A stretch of DNA of 64,000 nt from [Actinomadura] parvosata subsp. kistnae (GCF_900323885.1 NZ_OOHJ01000018.1:2281001-2345000), one strand, 5' to 3'. Shown: positions 7,718 to 16,606, counted from the stretch's first letter. A program made the numbers and translations. Notes: generated by a model from the letters alone, not told the origin.

Positions 7718-9119
7718 CGGGCTGCTCCAGTTTGATGGTGATCGTGGTGGGTTCGGAGTAGAAGTCGAGCGAGCGGGTGCCGCCCTCCCTGCCGATGCCC
7801 GACAGCTTCACGCCGCCGAACGGGGTCCGCAGGTCGCGCAGGTACCACGTGTTGACCCAGACGAGCCCGGCCTCCAGGCGCTGGGCCACGCGATGGGCGC
7901 GGTCGAGGTTCGTGGTCCAGACCGTGGCGGCCAGGCCGTACTCGCTGCCGTTGGCCAGGTCGACGGCCTCGGCCTCGCTGTCGAAGGGCGTGACGTGGCA
8001 CACGGGTCCGAAGATCTCTTCTCTGTTGAACCTCGACCATTCAGACAAGCCTGTCACCACCGTCGGCTCCACGAAATAACCGGAATCGCGATGATCGCCG
8101 AACACGGGGACACTGCCTCCTGCGAGCATCTTGGCTCCCTCCGAGCGGGCCAAGGCGTAATAGGAGAGCACCTTCTCGCGATGCTCCGCCGAGATCATCG
8201 GCTGGAGCTCCACCTCTTGGGCGCGGACGGCCAGGCGGGCGCAGAAGTCCTCGAAGATCGAGCGGTGCACGTACACGCGCTCGGTGCACAGGCACACCTG
8301 GCCGCCGTTGGTGAAGACCGACTTCACCGTGCCCTCCACCGCCTTGTCGAGGTGGCAGTCCTCGAAGACCAGGCCGGCGTTCTTGCCGCCCAGCTCGAAC
8401 GAGATCGGCTTGACCCGGTCGGCCACCGACCGCATGATCGTCCGGCCGGTCGCGGTGGAGCCCGTGAACGTCACGGCGTCCACCCCGGGATGCTCGACGA
8501 GGAGCTGACCGGCGGAGCCGTGCCCGAAGATGATGTTGACGACGCCGGGCGGCAGGCCGCTCTCCGCGCAGATCTCGGCGAAGACCGCGGCCGAGCCGGG
8601 CGTCTGCTCCGACGGCTTGACCACGACGGTGTTGCCCGAGACCAGCGCGGGCGCGAGCTTCCAGGTCATGAGCAGGAACGGCAGGTTCCACGGCACGATC
8701 ACCGCGACCACGCCGAGCGGCCTGCGCACGGTGTAGCTGAGCACCCCCGACAGGTGGAAGGCGTCCTCGGGCCGCTGCGCGGCGATGTCGGCGAAGGCGC
8801 GGAAGTTCGCGATGCCGCGCGGGATGTCGAGGGTACGGGTCTGGTCGAGCGGCTTGCCCGTGTCGGCGATCTCCGCCGCCACCAGGTCGTCGAAGCGGGC
8901 CTCGATGCCCTCGGCCAGGCGCCGCATCCACCCGGCGCGCTCCCCGACGGGCATCGCCGCCCAGTCGCGGGCCGCCTCCCTGGCCGCGCGCACCGCCCGG
9001 TCGACCACCTCGGGATCGGCCTCGTGCACCTGCCTGATCACCGCGCCCGTGACCGGATCGTGGACGGGAAACGCCTTGCCCGCGCCCACCGGCTGGCCAC
9101 CGATGAAATGGGTCAGCAC
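7710..9119 (-). CDS. nbaE: 2-Aminomuconate 6-semialdehyde dehydrogenase
   Basis: NAD-dependent aldehyde dehydrogenase of 469 residues from the GTG at 9119, which has GAGGAGAG upstream. The frame is open to 9245, but those extra codons would cover the promoter shared with the divergent hydrolase. Catalytic parts: VPWNLP (Asn145), FELGGKN (Glu242) and GGQVCLC (Cys276). In this operon it should oxidise the ACMSD product to 2-aminomuconate. It is the first gene, so the operon promoter lies in the 130-140 bp between it and the gene at 9251. Confidence 0.92.
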   Translation of the reverse strand: MLTHFIGGQPVGAGKAFPVHDPVTGAVIRQVHEADPEVVDRAVRAAREAARDWAAMPVGERAGWMRRLAEGIEARFDDLVAAEIADTGKPLDQTRTLDIPRGIANFRAFADIAAQRPEDAFHLSGVLSYTVRRPLGVVAVIVPWNLPFLLMTWKLAPALVSGNTVVVKPSEQTPGSAAVFAEICAESGLPPGVVNIIFGHGSAGQLLVEHPGVDAVTFTGSTATGRTIMRSVADRVKPISFELGGKNAGLVFEDCHLDKAVEGTVKSVFTNGGQVCLCTERVYVHRSIFEDFCARLAVRAQEVELQPMISAEHREKVLSYYALARSEGAKMLAGGSVPVFGDHRDSGYFVEPTVVTGLSEWSRFNREEIFGPVCHVTPFDSEAEAVDLANGSEYGLAATVWTTNLDRAHRVAQRLEAGLVWVNTWYLRDLRTPFGGVKLSGIGREGGTRSLDFYSEPTTITIKLEQPDA

Positions 9120-9250
9120 AACCCTCTCCTCATCTCTCCCTCGCCTCCCGGTATAGATCGCTGTGCGGCTCGTGGACAACAGGAAGTTCCGGGGACACGG
9201 AACCTCCTCGATCGCATCGTCTCGCCCGAACGCGGCGCGCGCCATGAGCG

Positions 9251-9967
9251 ATGCTGGTGGACATGCAGACCCGTACTGATCGCATCGCTGCCCACGACGG
9301 CTCCTTCGACGTCCGCGTGTGGCTGCCCGACTCCGGCTCCGGCCCCGGCCTCCTCCTCGTCCAGGAGATCTACGGCGTGGGCCCCTACATCGAGAAGGTC
9401 GCCACCGACCTCGCCGCGCGCGGCTACGTGGTGGCCGCGCCCGACCTGTTCTGGCGCCTGCAGCCCGGCTACGTGGGCGAGCACACGCCCGAGGGCACGC
9501 AGGCCGCCATCGAGCTGTCGCAGGGCTTCGACCTCGCGCAGGGCGTGGCCGACTGCGCGCTCACGGTGGCCCACCTGAGCGCGCTGCCCGAGGTGCGCGG
9601 CGGGGTCGGGGCGCTCGGCTTCTGCCTGGGCGGCTCGGTCGACTACATGCTGGCCACCCAGGTCGAGCTGGCCGCGGTGCTGTCCTTCTACGGCTCGGCC
9701 GTGCCCGACGCGACCGGGCTGATGGAGCGCATCTCCTCGCCGCTGCTGCTGGTGTTCGGGGGCAGTGACCCGTACATCCCGCGTGAGCGCGTGGCCGCCG
9801 TCGAGAAGGCCGCCGAGGGGCGGCCGAACGTCGTCGTGCACGTCGAGGAGGAGGCCGGGCACGCCTTCCACAACAGCGAGTCGCCGATGTTCCACCAGCC
9901 GGAGCCGGCGGCGCGCGCCTGGGAGGTGGCGATCGCGTTCCTGGACGAGCACCTGCCCGCCCGCTGA
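9251..9967 (+). CDS. Dienelactone hydrolase family protein
   Basis: Alpha/beta hydrolase of 238 residues with the Cys-Asp-His triad of dienelactone hydrolases: GFCLGGS (Cys125), GGSDPYIP (Asp173) and AGHAFHN (His204). The VQEIYGVGPYIEKVA stretch near residue 37-51 is also typical. Such enzymes open lactones or esters; the substrate is unknown. Translation may instead start at the ATG at 9263, which has GGTGG close upstream. It is divergent from the kynurenine operon, so a side-product clean-up role is possible but not shown. Confidence 0.85.
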   Translation: MLVDMQTRTDRIAAHDGSFDVRVWLPDSGSGPGLLLVQEIYGVGPYIEKVATDLAARGYVVAAPDLFWRLQPGYVGEHTPEGTQAAIELSQGFDLAQGVADCALTVAHLSALPEVRGGVGALGFCLGGSVDYMLATQVELAAVLSFYGSAVPDATGLMERISSPLLLVFGGSDPYIPRERVAAVEKAAEGRPNVVVHVEEEAGHAFHNSESPMFHQPEPAARAWEVAIAFLDEHLPAR

Positions 9968-10023
9968 GACCTGTCCAACAGGACAGCTTCCGGTATCCCT
10001 AGATCAACCGCCATGATGAGCGC

Positions 10024-10578
10024 ATGGCGCGGACGTGGGAATTGTGGGGAAACGTCATTATTGCTGGTACCTTTGCACTCCCCCTGGCGTTGCTAGCAAT
10101 CGTGATTCTCTCCCGCCACCGCGCCCGCGCCGGCCGTCCGGCACCCCTGCGCACCTCTCTCGCCGACGTCGGCATCGTGGTCGGCACGGCGCCGTGGATT
10201 TGGATGATCCTGACGCCGTCGGACGGCCCCTCAGGGGTGAACCTCGTGCCCTTCACCGACCTCGCGGACCTGGCCCGGGCACCGTGGGAGGCGGTATTCG
10301 TGCAGGTCGGGGGCAACCTGCTGGTGTTCGCGGCGCTCGGCGCGCTGCTGCCCGTACGCGGCCGGGCGATGTCCTCACTCGGCCGCGTTGCGGCGCTCGC
10401 GGCGGCATTTTCGGTCCTGGTCGAGGTCCTCCAGTACGTGCTCCGTCTGGGGCGTCTGTCCTCCGTGGACGACGTCATCCTCAATACGACCGGCGCGGTG
10501 ATCTTCGCTTTGGTTACTCGCCGCTGGTGGGCCCGGACGGATACCGGCCGGGACCGTTCCACGATTACGGCCCGCTAA
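10024..10578 (+). CDS. VanZ-family membrane protein
   Basis: The protein has 184 residues and four to five hydrophobic segments. VanZ marks are GVNLVPFTD, GNLLVFAALGALLP and EVLQYVLRLGRLSSVDDVILNTT. The prototype VanZ gives low teicoplanin resistance; most actinobacterial members are of unknown function in the cell envelope. It stands alone between the hydrolase gene and a gntR-type gene in the same direction. Confidence 0.9.
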   Translation: MARTWELWGNVIIAGTFALPLALLAIVILSRHRARAGRPAPLRTSLADVGIVVGTAPWIWMILTPSDGPSGVNLVPFTDLADLARAPWEAVFVQVGGNLLVFAALGALLPVRGRAMSSLGRVAALAAAFSVLVEVLQYVLRLGRLSSVDDVILNTTGAVIFALVTRRWWARTDTGRDRSTITAR

Positions 10579-10719
10579 AACATCGCGGAATTCACCACTC
10601 GGGGACGATCCTCTCAAAATCAGCCCGCGACCAAGCCTTGCTTCTGTGCGATCGTGGACAAGACGGGGCAAGTTCTCTGGAGACGCCACAACCTGGTTGG
10701 TGACAGAGGGTGATCAAAG

Positions 10720-11472
10720 TTGTCTGAATCCCCGGTACCCCACGAGCCCCCTATCTATCGACGCATCGCCGACGGTCTCCGCGCCCGGATTCTCGCCGGC
10801 GAGCTGCGCGACGGGGACCGACTACCGGGCGAGAACGCGCTGATGGCCGAATACGCAATCGCACGAGCCACCGCCAGGCAGGCGCTTGCCGTACTGATCA
10901 ACGAAGGGCTGGCGGTGCCCAGACGAGGCTCGGGGGTTTACGTGCGGCTGTTCAAACCGATTCGCAGGCACGGCTCACGCCGCCTGTCACGAGAGCAGTG
11001 GGGTCAGGGACGCGCCATCTGGGACGCCGACACGCGTGGCCGCCCTTTCACCGTCGACGCTTTAGAGGTGGTCTTGGAGCGAGCCACCGAGGATGTGGCC
11101 GTTGTGCTGGAGAGCGGCGAGGTCTGGGTACGCCGGCGCCGCTACTCCGTCGACGGCAGGCCCGTGCAACTGGCCACCTCCTCCTTCCCCGCGCGGCTCG
11201 TCGAGGGCAGCGCGATCACCCTTCCCGACACCGGCCCCGGTGGCGTCTACGCCAGGCTCGGCGACCTGGGCCTCGCCCCCGCCCACTTCACCGAGGAGGT
11301 CCGCGCCCGCATGCCGGGGCCGCGCGAGAGCAGGCTGCTCGACCTGCCCGCCGGCACGCCGGTCATCGTCATCGCGCGCACGGCGTACACGTCGGGCGGG
11401 CTGCCGGTCGAGCTGAACGAGATGGTGCTGGACTCGGCGGCGTACGTACTCCAGTACGACTTCGACGCCTGA
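10720..11472 (+). CDS. GntR-family transcriptional regulator (HutC/UTRA type)
   Basis: The protein has 250 residues. The N-terminal winged helix (PPIYRRIADGLRARI, then LPGENALMAEYAIARATARQ and PRRGSGVYV) is followed by a UTRA-type effector domain of about 150 residues (VWVRRRRYSVDGRPVQ, PAGTPVIVIARTAY). The start is a TTG with a strong site, GAGGGTGAT, ending four bases before it. The next gene, a small protein, starts 123 bp later, past a 10-bp palindrome. The target is unknown; self-regulation and control of the small gene are plausible. Confidence 0.92.
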   Translation: MSESPVPHEPPIYRRIADGLRARILAGELRDGDRLPGENALMAEYAIARATARQALAVLINEGLAVPRRGSGVYVRLFKPIRRHGSRRLSREQWGQGRAIWDADTRGRPFTVDALEVVLERATEDVAVVLESGEVWVRRRRYSVDGRPVQLATSSFPARLVEGSAITLPDTGPGGVYARLGDLGLAPAHFTEEVRARMPGPRESRLLDLPAGTPVIVIARTAYTSGGLPVELNEMVLDSAAYVLQYDFDA

Positions 11473-11525
11473 TTCAAGCGGATCTGTCAAGCGATAGGTT
11501 GACCTGTCCCCGACGATCATTGTGC

Positions 11526-11535
11526 TCTCTAGAGA
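11526..11535. promoter_or_regulatory. Palindrome between gntR and small gene
   Basis: TCTCTAGAGA is a perfect 10-bp palindrome 61-70 bp before the small gene at 11596. A few bases out, TGCT and AGCA add a looser outer dyad. GntR proteins bind such short palindromes, so this is a candidate operator, but there is no further support. Confidence 0.3.
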
Positions 11536-11595
11536 AGTGGAGCATCTTCTTAGGAGATGGAACCTCGCCTGGGGGCCCGGGAAAGGTGGACAGCG

Positions 11596-11838
11596 ATGTC
11601 CTTTGATCGGCATCTCGCCGAGATCGCCCGGGAGTACCCCCAGTGGACCATCTGGCGGAGCGACGCGGGCCGCTGGTGGGCCACGAGACACCATCCGCTG
11701 AGCGCGGCGCAGCGCGATGCCGGATGTGCGATGACCATCGACGCGGACGACCCGGACGGCCTGCGCGACCGGCTCCGGGACCAGGAAAGGAGGGCCGGCG
11801 AGCGGCACACGTGGCGAGCCGGCCCCGCACCACCTTGA
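11596..11838 (+). CDS. Small hypothetical protein linked to the GntR gene
   Basis: The protein has 80 residues starting MSFDRHLAEIAREYPQW, with AAAGGTGG upstream. The first part is rich in Trp (QWTIWRSDAGRWWATR) and resembles the small W-rich proteins often encoded beside GntR or XRE regulators in actinomycetes; their function is unknown. The C-terminus is charged and probably disordered. A start at 11557 is possible but has no ribosome site. Confidence 0.6.
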   Translation: MSFDRHLAEIAREYPQWTIWRSDAGRWWATRHHPLSAAQRDAGCAMTIDADDPDGLRDRLRDQERRAGERHTWRAGPAPP

Positions 11839-12048
11839 CGCAGGTCGTGGAGCGTTCCGCGGCCCGCGTCCGCAGAGCAGCCCGGTGCCGGGTCCAGCGT
11901 CTCGGCGGCCCCGGCACCGGGCCCCCAACCTGGAGGGGCCACGATCGCGGAAGTCTCCGACCCTATCGGGGGCGGGGGCTTCCGCTCCCCGCTCCCAGGG
12001 AGGTGGGCACGCGGTCCGAGCGGCGTCTCACGGCCGCGGCCGGCGGCT

Positions 12049-12075
12049 GAGGTCACCATCGGTGGCGGTGACCTC
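12049..12075. terminator. Hairpin between convergent small gene and divIVA-like gene
   Basis: GAGGTCACC (12049-12057) pairs with GGTGACCTC (12067-12075) around a 9-nt loop. After one G-T step the stem continues with GGC/GCC. It lies about 115-140 bp past the stop of the minus-strand coiled-coil gene and 211 bp past the plus-strand small gene. Confidence 0.6.
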
Positions 12076-12110
12076 GGCCGCGGCCGCGACGGAGGGGGAC
12101 GCCGCTCGGC

Positions 12111-12180
12111 CGCGCCACCTGACTGCTCACGCCCGGCCGCGCCGCCTGACTGCTCACGCCCGGCCGGGCCGCCTGACTAC
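12111..12180. repeat. 27-bp tandem repeat downstream of the coiled-coil gene
   Basis: Two 27-bp units (12111-12137 and 12138-12164) differ at one base and are followed by a 16-bp partial unit. The core is CTGACTGCTCACGCCCGGC. The array begins 9 bases past the gene's TAA (read on the minus strand) and each unit carries extra in-line TGA or TAG triplets. Confidence 0.85.
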
Positions 12181-12188
12181 GCGCCCGA

Positions 12189-13268
12189 TTACTTGCGCGA
12201 CTCCGACATGCGGCCGATGTTCACGTCCGTGTCCTCCGAGACGGCGCCCTCACGCGGCTCGGGCTCGTCGTCCTTGACGATCACCCGTACGGTCCGCTCG
12301 GGGTCCTCGGCGTCCTGCGGCACGGGCGGCTGGGGCTGACCCGCCGGGCCGGCGGGGACGGGCGGCTCGGCCTGGCCCGCCGGGCCGGCGGGAGCGGGGG
12401 CCACGGCGGGGGCTCCGGCCGGGGCGGGCGGGGCGGGCGGGGCGATGGCCTCGGGCACCAGCGGCCCGGCGTTCGCCTCGGCCCTCATGAGGTCGCCCAG
12501 CACCGTGCTGATCTCGGTCAGCCGCCGCACGACCTCCGTATGCGTGTTGCCGAGGTACTCGACCCGCCGCCCGGCCTGCTCGTCGAGCGCCGCCGCCCGC
12601 TGGTGCGCGGTGGCCAGCAGGCTCTCGGCCTCCTTGTGCGCCCCGGACACCAACTGCTCGGCCTGCACGTTGGCGGACTGCAGCGTCTGCTCGGCCTCGG
12701 CCCTGGCCATGGTGACCGTGCGCTCGGCCTCGGCCCTGGCCGCCTGCAGCGTCTCCTCGGCCTCGGTGCGGGCGGAGGTGAGCTGCTCCTCGGCGTCGCT
12801 GCCCGCCTGCGCCAGCATGCGTTCGGCCGCCTGGGTGGCCTCGCTCACCCGCCGCTCGGCCTCGGCCTGGGCGGAGGTGAGGATCTTGTCGGCGGTCTCC
12901 CTGGAGGTGGTCATGAGCCGCTCGGCCTCGGTCTTGGCGGCCTCGCGCACGCGGGTGGCCTCGGCCTCGGCGTCCTCGCGCTTGGCCGCGGCCTCCTCCT
13001 CCCCGAGCCGCAGGATCTGCGCGAGCCGGGGGCTGAGGTCCTCGTAGCTCTGGGGCGTCTCGACCATGCGCCGCCTGGCCTCGGCCAGCTCGATGCGGCC
13101 CTGCTCCGCCTGCTCGATGGCCCGTGCGAGCCGCTCTTCCAGATCTCTGATCTGGTTACGGGTGCGGATGATGTAGTCGTGGACCTGGCGGCGGTTGTAG
13201 CCGCGCATCACGACCTCGAACGTGTCCTCTTGCATCAGGTCGGGAATGCTCTCGTGCTGGTTCATCAT
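12189..13268 (-). CDS. DivIVA-domain coiled-coil protein
   Basis: The protein has 359 residues from the first of two adjacent ATGs at 13268, with AGGT upstream. The N-terminal segment FEVVMRGYNRRQVHDYI (about 17-33) is the DivIVA-type membrane-curvature motif. A long Ala/Glu-rich coiled coil follows (about 35-270) with heptads such as AEAERTVTMARAEAEQ. The tail (about 280-335) is Pro/Ala-rich and probably disordered, with an acidic end. Related actinobacterial proteins act with Wag31/DivIVA in polar growth or as scaffolds. It is divergent from the carbonic-anhydrase-like gene. Confidence 0.88.
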   Translation of the reverse strand: MMNQHESIPDLMQEDTFEVVMRGYNRRQVHDYIIRTRNQIRDLEERLARAIEQAEQGRIELAEARRRMVETPQSYEDLSPRLAQILRLGEEEAAAKREDAEAEATRVREAAKTEAERLMTTSRETADKILTSAQAEAERRVSEATQAAERMLAQAGSDAEEQLTSARTEAEETLQAARAEAERTVTMARAEAEQTLQSANVQAEQLVSGAHKEAESLLATAHQRAAALDEQAGRRVEYLGNTHTEVVRRLTEISTVLGDLMRAEANAGPLVPEAIAPPAPPAPAGAPAVAPAPAGPAGQAEPPVPAGPAGQPQPPVPQDAEDPERTVRVIVKDDEPEPREGAVSEDTDVNIGRMSESRK

Positions 13269-13409
13269 GGCGATTACCTGGGGGTTTCGTCGTGAGGCGG
13301 GGGAAATATTGCAGGTTGTGAGGGTCTGGCAACGGGACGTCAGGAAACGACTTTCCTGCCATCTGCCCACGTCCGCAACCCGAACGCCATACCCCGAGCT
13401 GGAATTACG

Positions 13410-13940
13410 ATGTCTCGAATGTACATAGCAGCGTTGGACAACGGAGCAGTCCCGGACATACACCCTGAAGCGTACATAGCGCCTGGTGCGGTCGTGGTGG
13501 GCGACGTACGCGTGGGCCGGGCGTCCAGCATCTGGTACGGCTCCGTCCTCCGTGGGGACGACGAACGGATCGAGATCGGCGCGGAGTGCAACGTCCAGGA
13601 CCTGTCGTGCCTGCACGCCGACCCGGGCGAGCCGGCGATCCTCGAAGACCGCGTCAGCCTGGGCCACAAGGCGATGGTCCACGGCGCCCACGTGGAGACC
13701 GGCGCGCTCATCGGCATCGGCGCGATCGTGCTGGGCGGCGCCCGCGTCGGCGCGGGCACGCTGGTGGCGGCCGGAGCCCTCGTGGGGCCCGGCAAGAAGA
13801 TCCCGGCCGGCGTGCTCGTCGCGGGCGTCCCCGGCCGGATCGTACGAGAGCTCACCGACGACGACCGCGACTCCTTCGCCCGCACGCCGGACAACTACAT
13901 GGCCAAGGCACTCAGGCACCGGCAGGCGTCATCACTTTGA
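13410..13940 (+). CDS. Gamma-carbonic anhydrase family protein
   Basis: The protein has 176 residues with the hexapeptide repeats of a left-handed beta-helix (IAPGAVVVGDVRVG, IGIGAIVLGGARVG). The zinc histidines of the family are visible in CLHAD, GHKAMVHGAH. Gamma-CA proteins hydrate CO2, but many bacterial homologues (PaaY/YrdA type) are inactive or act as hydrolases. The end overlaps the convergent lipoprotein gene by 29 bp. Confidence 0.9.
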   Translation: MSRMYIAALDNGAVPDIHPEAYIAPGAVVVGDVRVGRASSIWYGSVLRGDDERIEIGAECNVQDLSCLHADPGEPAILEDRVSLGHKAMVHGAHVETGALIGIGAIVLGGARVGAGTLVAAGALVGPGKKIPAGVLVAGVPGRIVRELTDDDRDSFARTPDNYMAKALRHRQASSL

Positions 13941-14814
13941 CCAGCACCTCGTCCGACACCGACGCCGGGTTGAGCGGGTCGGCGTACTCGGGCAGCTCCG
14001 GCCTCAGGAAGCGGACGAAGTCGACCGTCAGCTTGAGGTCGGGCGTGCCCTTGACCTGCTTGGCGTTGCCCTTGGTCGCGTCCTTCTTGAGCGTGCTGTA
14101 GCTGTCCCAGTCGGTGTAGGCGGTCACGCCCCACTGCAGCACGTCGGGCAGGCTGGACGGCCAGCGCTGGGCCACCTTCCACGTGCCCTTGTCCTCCTTG
14201 TAGAGCGCGACGAAGACGCGGCCGACGCGGGCCAGCACGAGGTCCACCCAGCCGCTCTTGACGGCGATCTCCTTGGGCTTCGAGCTGCCGTCCTGGGTGT
14301 ATTTGGCCTCGACCTGGCCGCTCTTCTCGGCGGTGCCGGTGGTGACCGAGACCCAGTTCGGCTTGGCGTACGAGCCGGGCTGGCGAGCCATGAGGCCGCC
14401 GAGCGAGAACTTGCGCTTGGGCTGCCCGCCGCTCTTGCCCTCGACCTTGACCCGGGCGTGCATGACGATGTCGCCGGCGAGGTCCTGGTACACGAAGGGG
14501 CCGCGGAAGCCGTCGAACCAGGCCGACACGTTCGGCTCCAGGTACATCGCGCCCTTGGCGGTCTTGTTGACGTCGTACTTGGAGAGCCGGTCGATGTCCT
14601 TCTCGGTGTCGCTGAGCTTGGTCCACATCTTCAGGTCCGCGGCGTCGTCGAACTCGGTGGACGCCTCGCCCACCTCCCCGCCGGGCGCGGGCGGGGTGGC
14701 GTTCTCCAGCGTGAGAACGCCGGCTCCGGTGGGTGTGGGCTGTGCCGCCGTCGTCGTACCGCACCCGGAGAGCACGCTCACGACCGCCAACGTCCCTGCT
14801 ACCTTCGCCCTCAT
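13912..14814 (-). CDS. Lipoprotein with concanavalin-like (DUF1349-type) domain
   Basis: The protein has 300 residues if read from the ATG at 14814; an ATG at 14823 is also possible, and neither has a clear ribosome site. The leader MRAKVAGTLAVVSVLSGCG ends in a lipobox, so it is lipid-anchored outside the membrane. After a linker of about 30 residues, the body is beta-rich with MYLEPNVSAWFDGFRGPF, FSLGGLMARQPGS and WVDLVLARVGRVF. This pattern looks like the jelly-roll of DUF1349-like proteins, which suggests carbohydrate binding but is not proof. It is head-to-head with the gene at 14868. Confidence 0.6.
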   Translation of the reverse strand: MRAKVAGTLAVVSVLSGCGTTTAAQPTPTGAGVLTLENATPPAPGGEVGEASTEFDDAADLKMWTKLSDTEKDIDRLSKYDVNKTAKGAMYLEPNVSAWFDGFRGPFVYQDLAGDIVMHARVKVEGKSGGQPKRKFSLGGLMARQPGSYAKPNWVSVTTGTAEKSGQVEAKYTQDGSSKPKEIAVKSGWVDLVLARVGRVFVALYKEDKGTWKVAQRWPSSLPDVLQWGVTAYTDWDSYSTLKKDATKGNAKQVKGTPDLKLTVDFVRFLRPELPEYADPLNPASVSDEVLVKVMTPAGA

Positions 14815-14867
14815 GTCGGACATTCTGCCGTGAAATGCCGATGGATGATCCGAGGACGCCCAGTACG

Positions 14868-16184
14868 ATGACCGCCGTGCCACCCTGGGATGCGTTCACC
14901 GCCGCCGAGGCGGAGGTCCGCGCGATGGTCGCGGACCCGCGCTGGCAGGGGCTTTCCGTGCCCGACCGGGCCCACGTGCTGGCCGCCAGGATACTTGTGA
15001 CCCCCGATGGCGACCGGTGGTTGTTCGGCGCGCACGCGCGCTGGCACCTGCACGACCCGGCCGACGGCCGCTGGCATCCGGCCCCGCCGCCGCGCGGCAC
15101 GCGGGTGCGCCGGGTGACGCACGCCGCGGCGGTCCTGCCGGACGACGTCGTGCCGCCCGGCCACGACTTCCACGCCGAGCCCGGCTCCACCCAGTCGTTC
15201 ATCGGGCCCGACGTGCCGGAGCGCCTCACCGAGCAGCTCAGGCAGCTCGTCCGCGCCTGCGGCCGCAAGTCGGAGCTGGACTACCCGCTGTCGGCGTTCG
15301 GCGAGATCTTCGCCACGGACGTGCCGAGCACGGTGGCGGCCGTCTGGGGCACGATCATGTGGTGCGCGTACGCGCCGGCCTTCGACGGCAACGAGCGGCT
15401 GATCACCGTCTTCGGCGAGTACCTGCGCCGCTCGCTGCCGGGCGACGAGTGGGTGCGCTGGCTGCCCGCGCCGCCCCTGCTCGACCTCGTCACGCTGGTC
15501 GCCGAGCGGATGCGGGCCGGGCGCCCGCGCGCCGCGCTCAGGCTCGCCGCCGTGATGGCGGACACGGCCCAGATCCTGCTGCTCGACACCCGCTTCAGGC
15601 CGCGGGCGCTGGCGCTGCTGACGATGGTGGAGCCCATGCTGCGCCGGCCCGGGTTCGGCGACCCGTACGACGACGACGCGGTGATGCGGCGGGAGTGGCT
15701 GGCGCGCTGCCCCGCCCGCCTGTGCCGGGCGCTGCTCGTGGAGAACGACCCCGAGGCGCACTTCTCCCACACCGTGTACGACCTCGTGGACGCCCTGGCG
15801 TTCATGCCGGAGCCCCGGGAGGCGGCGGCCACGTTCCTGGCCGACCTGTCCGACTCCAAGGGGGCGCTGCCGGGGCGGCTGGACCATCGGCTGCGGATGG
15901 CGTACGAGGAGCTGCGCCGCGCGGGCCTGACGGGCACGTCGGCGGCCGAGACGACGCAGCCGGAGGGCTTCCCGGTGCGCGCGGAGGGGGTCGCGCCGCC
16001 GCTGGAGGTGGCCCCGCCGGACAGGGGGAGCACGGCGGCGGTGCTGGGCGCCGCCTACGCCACGGCGCTGGCGTGGGAACGGCTGACGGGGGCGAAGCTG
16101 CCCGCGCGGGGGCTGGCGAGCCAGTCGGCACTCGTACGAAGGATCGTCCACGAACGGGACGACCATCACACCGGGCACATGTAA
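14868..16184 (+). CDS. Hypothetical actinobacterial protein
   Basis: The protein has 438 residues from the ATG at 14868, chosen for GAGGA upstream; ATGs at 14835 and 14841 are alternatives. I do not recognise a family. The N-terminal 80 residues hold WLFGAHARWHLHDPADGRWH, a Trp-rich segment seen in several actinobacterial proteins. The middle (120-340) is predicted helical, with repeated Arg/Leu-rich helices and the WLPAPPLLDLVTLVAERMR stretch. No signal peptide, membrane segment or catalytic motif is visible, so it is probably cytosolic. Confidence 0.6.
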   Translation: MTAVPPWDAFTAAEAEVRAMVADPRWQGLSVPDRAHVLAARILVTPDGDRWLFGAHARWHLHDPADGRWHPAPPPRGTRVRRVTHAAAVLPDDVVPPGHDFHAEPGSTQSFIGPDVPERLTEQLRQLVRACGRKSELDYPLSAFGEIFATDVPSTVAAVWGTIMWCAYAPAFDGNERLITVFGEYLRRSLPGDEWVRWLPAPPLLDLVTLVAERMRAGRPRAALRLAAVMADTAQILLLDTRFRPRALALLTMVEPMLRRPGFGDPYDDDAVMRREWLARCPARLCRALLVENDPEAHFSHTVYDLVDALAFMPEPREAAATFLADLSDSKGALPGRLDHRLRMAYEELRRAGLTGTSAAETTQPEGFPVRAEGVAPPLEVAPPDRGSTAAVLGAAYATALAWERLTGAKLPARGLASQSALVRRIVHERDDHHTGHM

Positions 16185-16234
16185 ACCACTAATGCCGATA
16201 TTTCCCCCTTACTCCTCCTATATCGTTCTAACCC

Positions 16235-16271
16235 CCGAGATAACAGCAATTTCGCTGAATTGTGATCTCGG
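16235..16271. terminator. Imperfect hairpin after the hypothetical gene
   Basis: CCGAGAT (16235-16241) pairs with ATCTCGG (16265-16271), and an inner CAGC/GCTG pair (16244-16247, 16254-16257) sits in the loop. It is 51 bp past the stop and could end transcription or be part of the leader of the next small gene. Confidence 0.4.
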
Positions 16272-16398
16272 AATCGGGAAATGATCCTGACGGGGCCCCC
16301 AAGGCGCGGAAAGGAATGACTCCGATGGGCCATGTCGCCGGAAGGGCCTTCGCCGTAACCTCGTAGTGGGTGTGGGCTGCGGAAGGAAGGACGACGCG

Positions 16399-16560
16399 GT
16401 GGGGCACGACGACCTGGACTCTCGGGTCCACGACCGTGTCGCGTTGGACGAGATTGCGCTCTACGCCGAGGTGCTCACCGCCGTGGCAGTCAGTGAGCGG
16501 CGGCTGACCTTGGACGAACTCGACGACGCGCTCGGATTGCGGACTTCGGCGAGTCGCTGA
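16399..16560 (+). CDS. Small conserved-type hypothetical protein
   Basis: The protein has 53 residues from the GTG at 16399, preceded by GGAAGGAAGGA. It is acidic and helical: RVALDEIALYAEVLTAVA, then SERRLTLDELDDALGL. Similar short proteins are common single genes in actinomycetes with no known role. A perfect-type terminator follows 21 bp after the stop. Confidence 0.6.
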   Translation: MGHDDLDSRVHDRVALDEIALYAEVLTAVAVSERRLTLDELDDALGLRTSASR

Positions 16561-16581
16561 AGAACCAACTCGATTACCAAG

Positions 16582-16606
16582 ACCCCGGGGACCTAGTTCC
16601 CGGGGT
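16582..16606 (+). terminator. Terminator of the small gene
   Basis: ACCCCGGGGA (16582-16591) pairs with TTCCCGGGGT (16597-16606) around a 5-nt loop, with one G-T pair, followed by TTCA. Confidence 0.8.

Larger units (their letters stand above)
11839..12188. other. Non-coding stretch with repeats and a hairpin
   Basis: No reading frame here has a ribosome site or recognisable product. The stretch contains the hairpin at 12049-12075 and the 27-bp repeats at 12111-12180, both listed separately. Confidence 0.6.

Noticed and set aside
7449..9578. Long plus-strand frame opposite the dehydrogenase gene
   Set aside because: It runs antisense to a clear aldehyde dehydrogenase and dehydration of its codons gives Arg/His/Ala-rich text; a typical mirror frame of high-GC DNA.
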